Below are positions 44,013-47,364 of a DNA stretch of 47,364 nucleotides, one piece after another. A program made the position numbers and the translations under genes. The DNA comes from Lichtheimia corymbifera B2541 (lineage: Eukaryota > Mucoromycota > Mucoromycetes > Mucorales > Lichtheimiaceae). Every line of letters begins with the position of its first letter. Position 1 is the stretch's first letter. The stretch covers positions 1-47,364 of the forward strand of contig JNEU01000635.1 in NCBI GenBank assembly GCA_000697475.1. The letters are read 5' to 3'. The notes beneath the pieces were generated by a model. It was not told where the DNA came from. It searched no databases and worked only from the letters and a program-made list of their open reading frames with translations.

Positions 44013-46800
44013 ATTTATACGTCTTGTCTGATACAATAAAGAGTGGGATGGCTATAAAAGAGAAAGCGAGTTCCAGGTTGGCTGCTCAATCGATATATCT
44101 ATCTTACTGTCAGTTCCATGTGCATTGGATTGGGTTTATGAAAATTGGTTATGGGAGCTCGATATCCATATTCTAATGCGATACGGGACCATATTGTCAT
44201 ACACAAAATAATTTATACATCTTCTTTATTGGATGTCGTTTACGTACCTCTCTAAAGCCATTCATGCAGCAAGCTGTCAACGACGTGTGTGTAACCATCA
44301 AGTGCTATTTCATGCTGAAAGCGTTGCCTATATTGCACCCGACATAATCAATTAGCAGTAACAGCTCCATCACGCTTATCACCGACAGTATACGTAAAAC
44401 ATAAATGTACCTGATTCTCAAAGTTTTCATAATGAAGCATACATGCTTTATGAGAACGAAATTGATCATCGCGTCCGAAAGCGTCTTGTGTGCAAGTTTC
44501 ACGATGGAGGTGGGCAATCTCGGAGGTCATGGACCGTCCAACCCGTCCGTTCATCGCCTCTCCTATATATGGACCAAAAATTCTCATTATGAAGCCTGCG
44601 GTTTTTAAATGAATGAAGTTGATCAGCATGTCCGAGAGCATCTTCTGACCAAGTTTCAAGTTCGAGGTTGGGAATCCCAAGGTAATTCATACTAAATCGA
44701 TACATCATAAATCCGGCGGACACCCAATTTCCGTCCAGTATAGTCAATCCCACATTATACCCTCCCATTCAAGATTTTCAAATGAAGTATGAGGTCTTTA
44801 TGAGAACGAAAATGATCAGCATGCCTGCGAGCACCTTGTGTGAAAGTTTCATCTTTGAGAAAGGGAAATCTCGAGTCATGGGGCCGTCCACCCTATTTAT
44901 ATACCCATCCCTTTATCATCCGGCGCCCCCATTTTAATTCTCACAATGAAGCCTGCGACTTTAATATGAATGGAGTTGATCAGCATGTCGAAGCCCACCC
45001 GTCTGACCAAGTTTCACGATGGAGGTGGACAACCGCGGGGGTGTGCACTATGCACCCTACTTGCGTTCCGTCAGTCCTATATTTGGACCGTCCGATTCAT
45101 AAAATATCATATTGAAGCATACGGTTTTTAAATGAATAGAGTTGATCAGCATGACTCAGAGAGCCTTCTTACCAAGTTTCAAGTTCCAGGTAGGCAATCC
45201 CAAGATAATGCATACTAAATGGCATTTCAATGAATCCGGGCGGGTCCGGAATTTCTGTCCATCATAGTAAACCCCACATTACACCCTTCCATTCAAAACT
45301 TTTTAATGAAGCATGGGTTCTTTATTAATACAAAGTTGATCAGCATGTCCGGGAGCATCTTGTGTGCAAGTTTGAGGTCAAGGTGAGCAATCTCAAGATC
45401 ATGGATCAATTTACAGTGTCGATGGATATGCCTGACCTATTTAATTTTCCAGCTCTTCCTCTTCTGGCTTCTTCGCTCTTGCTCCCATTCTCAACTGTTG
45501 CTCCATTCAACCACAGCTGACGCCTGCACACGATTGCGTTGCTTCAACCCATCATGTCAACCCTACAACTGCCTTGATCCGATTGTCTTTGACTGAATGG
45601 CAAGTCCATGGCGTGTGCACCCCATGACAGCACCCGCGTTTCTTGACACTCCACCTTCTCTTGTACACTCGTCAACCACCATCAAACGTAACAGCATTCA
45701 TTCCAGCAGTTACTGTTAGCAATGTCTTTACTGCATTGTCTATACAGCGTTCACGACCTTGTCACTCTACTGTAACACACGCTCTTGCACGCCCGTCTGA
45801 CACGACCAAACGTAGCAGCCCATCAATGTCTTTTACTCCACTGTCTCAAGTTACTTGGCAGCAACTTGCTTTATTACATACGAATTCCAATAGATGATGC
45901 CATATCAGCTATCAAATTCAACGCACTACAAGCAATCCTCACCTAGTTGAGCTGCGATGGAAGAAGGGATTGACCAGTAGCCGGATGGAAAAAGAAGAAT
46001 ACCACCAGCGATGACATGGCCATCTTCAACCAACACATTGGATATGATGGGTGGATGCAATCAAGTGCAGTGATGAGATACCTTGGAGTGTTGCTTTGGT
46101 TACTTGACGCGTTGTCCACAGGAACAATCACTTGGATACGGCTGAGGATGATGATTGATGGGTGGGATGGAATTGACAAAGGTGTTTTACAACCGTGGAT
46201 TATATGGAGTACTAAGTCAATGCATGCAGCAACTATTTCCGATCATGGATGAACGATGCTTATGACGGCAGCAACCAAGAATACAGTGACTCAATTACCC
46301 CTGTTCCCCTCTATGTGATTCACCCGTACCTTATACCATTTGAAACATTGTTCCTTATCATATTTACTCGATAAACATCCACACTACTATGTCTTATTCT
46401 TCGACTTATTCATTGAAGGAAAATTGGGTTCAAGATAATATTTAGGACGGTATTGTGGTATCAGCTCATATGTGGTGGTTGTGGATCACTTGGTTGGTTT
46501 CTGGATTGAAAGGGGGAAATAGTACCTTGAAGGCGGAAAGCGAAGCTGAATCACGTACATCATCGTATGTATCGAGATGCATTTGTTCTTTTGTGACAGT
46601 ATACTTTTGTTTAAGCTTCCTAGTTCACGTGATGATACACGAAGACAGTCGCTATTCTCAAACGCTTGTATTGCAAAGACAATAATTTCGGAATGAGGAT
46701 GTCTAACATCATATGTAGTGCTTGCTATATAAGATTGGTTCATAGCAAGCTTAATTCATTATGGTCAAGAACGAGTGAGCTGTGGTAGAATGTGGAACGA
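44013..46800 (+). repeat. Long dispersed direct repeat, copy B
   Basis: Collinear with copy A (1672-4430) in the same orientation, with the anchors listed there. It includes about six ~165-bp units starting near 44420, 44580, 44780, 44945, 45110 and 45305, then the unique-like part with CTATTTAATTTTCCAGCTCT, CACTTGGTTGGTTTCTG and GCTTAATTCATTATG. No ORF is shared intact between copies, so no coding function is proposed. Confidence 0.8.
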
Positions 46801-46889
46801 ATACATAAAGGGCGATTTAATATGAATAAGCTCTGCTGTTATTTCATTTTATAGCTCCAGGTCCTCATAAAGACAAAAGCTATGGTCAC

Positions 46890-47158
46890 GTGACCCATTT
46901 TTCCGGACGAGAAAAAACTGTCGTTATCGTATGGCTGATTAGATCAGTGGCCAATGATAATACTTTTGATATTGCTGTAATAAGTGATGATCTTTATTGC
47001 TAAGGATACTCATGATATATATATGTTCAATGTTATAATTCTATGAATGATGTGGAAGGTGCTAGTAAAGGGCTTCTAGCAAATGCCAGCATCAAAAGGA
47101 AAAGGCTTCTAGAAAGAACGAGCAAAAGCTAGGTCACGTGGTCACATGACCTACGACA
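46890..47158 (-). repeat. 3' LTR of the right Ty3/Gypsy element (end uncertain)
   Basis: Read on the minus strand from TGTCG at 47158, right after a purine run. A TATA-like ATTATAACATT lies near 47033-47043 and AATAAA at about 46999-47004, the same order as in the left LTR. GTCACGTGACC-TAGCTTTTG-like sequences occur at both ends of this interval (about 47120-47145 and 46860-46885), which may mark its limits. The inner boundary is an estimate. Confidence 0.5.
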
Positions 47159-47364
47159 ATACCCCCTCCCGAAAATCTTGGTCGCCCTCGACCAACACAG
47201 AAGCAATAGCATTGGCAGCATTTGTGAGCTGGCGCCAACGTGCTCTTGTAGCAGTGGGATCGTACCATGTGTCAGGATTACCATCGGCCTTGTTGATATG
47301 AATGGGACGTAAACGATCGGTGTGCACCCAGGACTTGTATGCTTCACCATTCATGCTGAGCAAC
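47151..47364 (-). CDS. Ty3/Gypsy retrotransposon polyprotein, C-terminal end (partial)
   Basis: A minus-strand frame runs in from the window edge and stops at TAG (47153-47151). It encodes NGEAYKSWVHTDRLRPIHI, then DTWYDP, then VLVEGDQDFREGVLS. The WVHTDRLRP motif is the tail that follows integrase in Ty3/Gypsy Pol. It corresponds residue for residue at several points to the + strand tail at 1-155, but is longer between WYDP and LVE. A polypurine tract (GGGAGGGGG) overlaps the last codons and the LTR starts at 47158. About 70 residues are visible. The two elements are related but clearly diverged, so they are separate insertions rather than one duplicated copy. Confidence 0.72.
   Translation of the reverse strand, partial: LLSMNGEAYKSWVHTDRLRPIHINKADGNPDTWYDPTATRARWRQLTNAANAIASVLVEGDQDFREGVLS

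Overview
This window is nuclear DNA from a filamentous fungus. The genes carry many short spliceosomal introns (mostly 50-110 nt, GTAAGT/GTATGT donors, TAG/CAG acceptors). The set includes Bud6, Nse4, Sqt1, a CK1 kinase, SGNH and SAM-methyltransferase families, and Ty3/Gypsy remnants. The proteins look most like those of Mucoromycota, probably Mucorales; that placement is inference from protein flavour, not a search. No bacterial or organellar features are seen.

Layout. (1) Left flank, 1-6.1 kb, is repeat-rich. It holds the 3' end of a Ty3/Gypsy polyprotein with its LTR, a ~36-nt tandem array, an inverted repeat fragment, a ~2.75 kb repeat (copy A) built from ~165-bp tandem units, and an 82-bp-arm palindrome. 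(2) A tRNA-His(GTG) lies at 6.1 kb. (3) The compact gene core starts with a + strand run: five-finger CCCH protein (ZC3H3/Red5-like), SGNH hydrolase, glycerol-3-phosphate acyltransferase, glutaredoxin, Bud6 and a divergent aconitase (6.6-19.0 kb). (4) A gene-poor stretch (19-25 kb) holds one doubtful Cys-rich ORF (+) and an intronless C2/coiled-coil/His-rich/chitin-binding-module protein (-). (5) Next are a methyltransferase (+), Sqt1/AAMP WD40 protein (-), CK1 delta/epsilon kinase (+), Nse4 (+), an FCP1-like DxDxT phosphatase (-) and a single-exon GAR-domain, SxIP-containing microtubule protein (+), 25.1-39.5 kb. (6) The right flank, 39.5-47.4 kb, is gene-poor: a possible small gene, a tRNA-like relic, repeat copy B in the same orientation as copy A, and a second Ty3/Gypsy 3' end and LTR on the minus strand. 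The two retroelement ends therefore face inward and bracket the locus.

The genes are mostly independent housekeeping functions: RNA surveillance, phospholipid synthesis, redox, actin polarity, amino-acid or TCA metabolism, ribosome assembly, SMC5/6 genome stability and microtubule organisation. No operon-like logic is implied. Gene models were spliced by eye. Every multi-exon model below closes in frame to a stop, but exact splice sites and starts are predictions. The most unusual items are the aconitase paralogue with changed substrate-binding residues, the C2-CBM fusion, the GAR/SxIP protein, a GC-AG intron in the kinase, and the repeat architecture at both ends.
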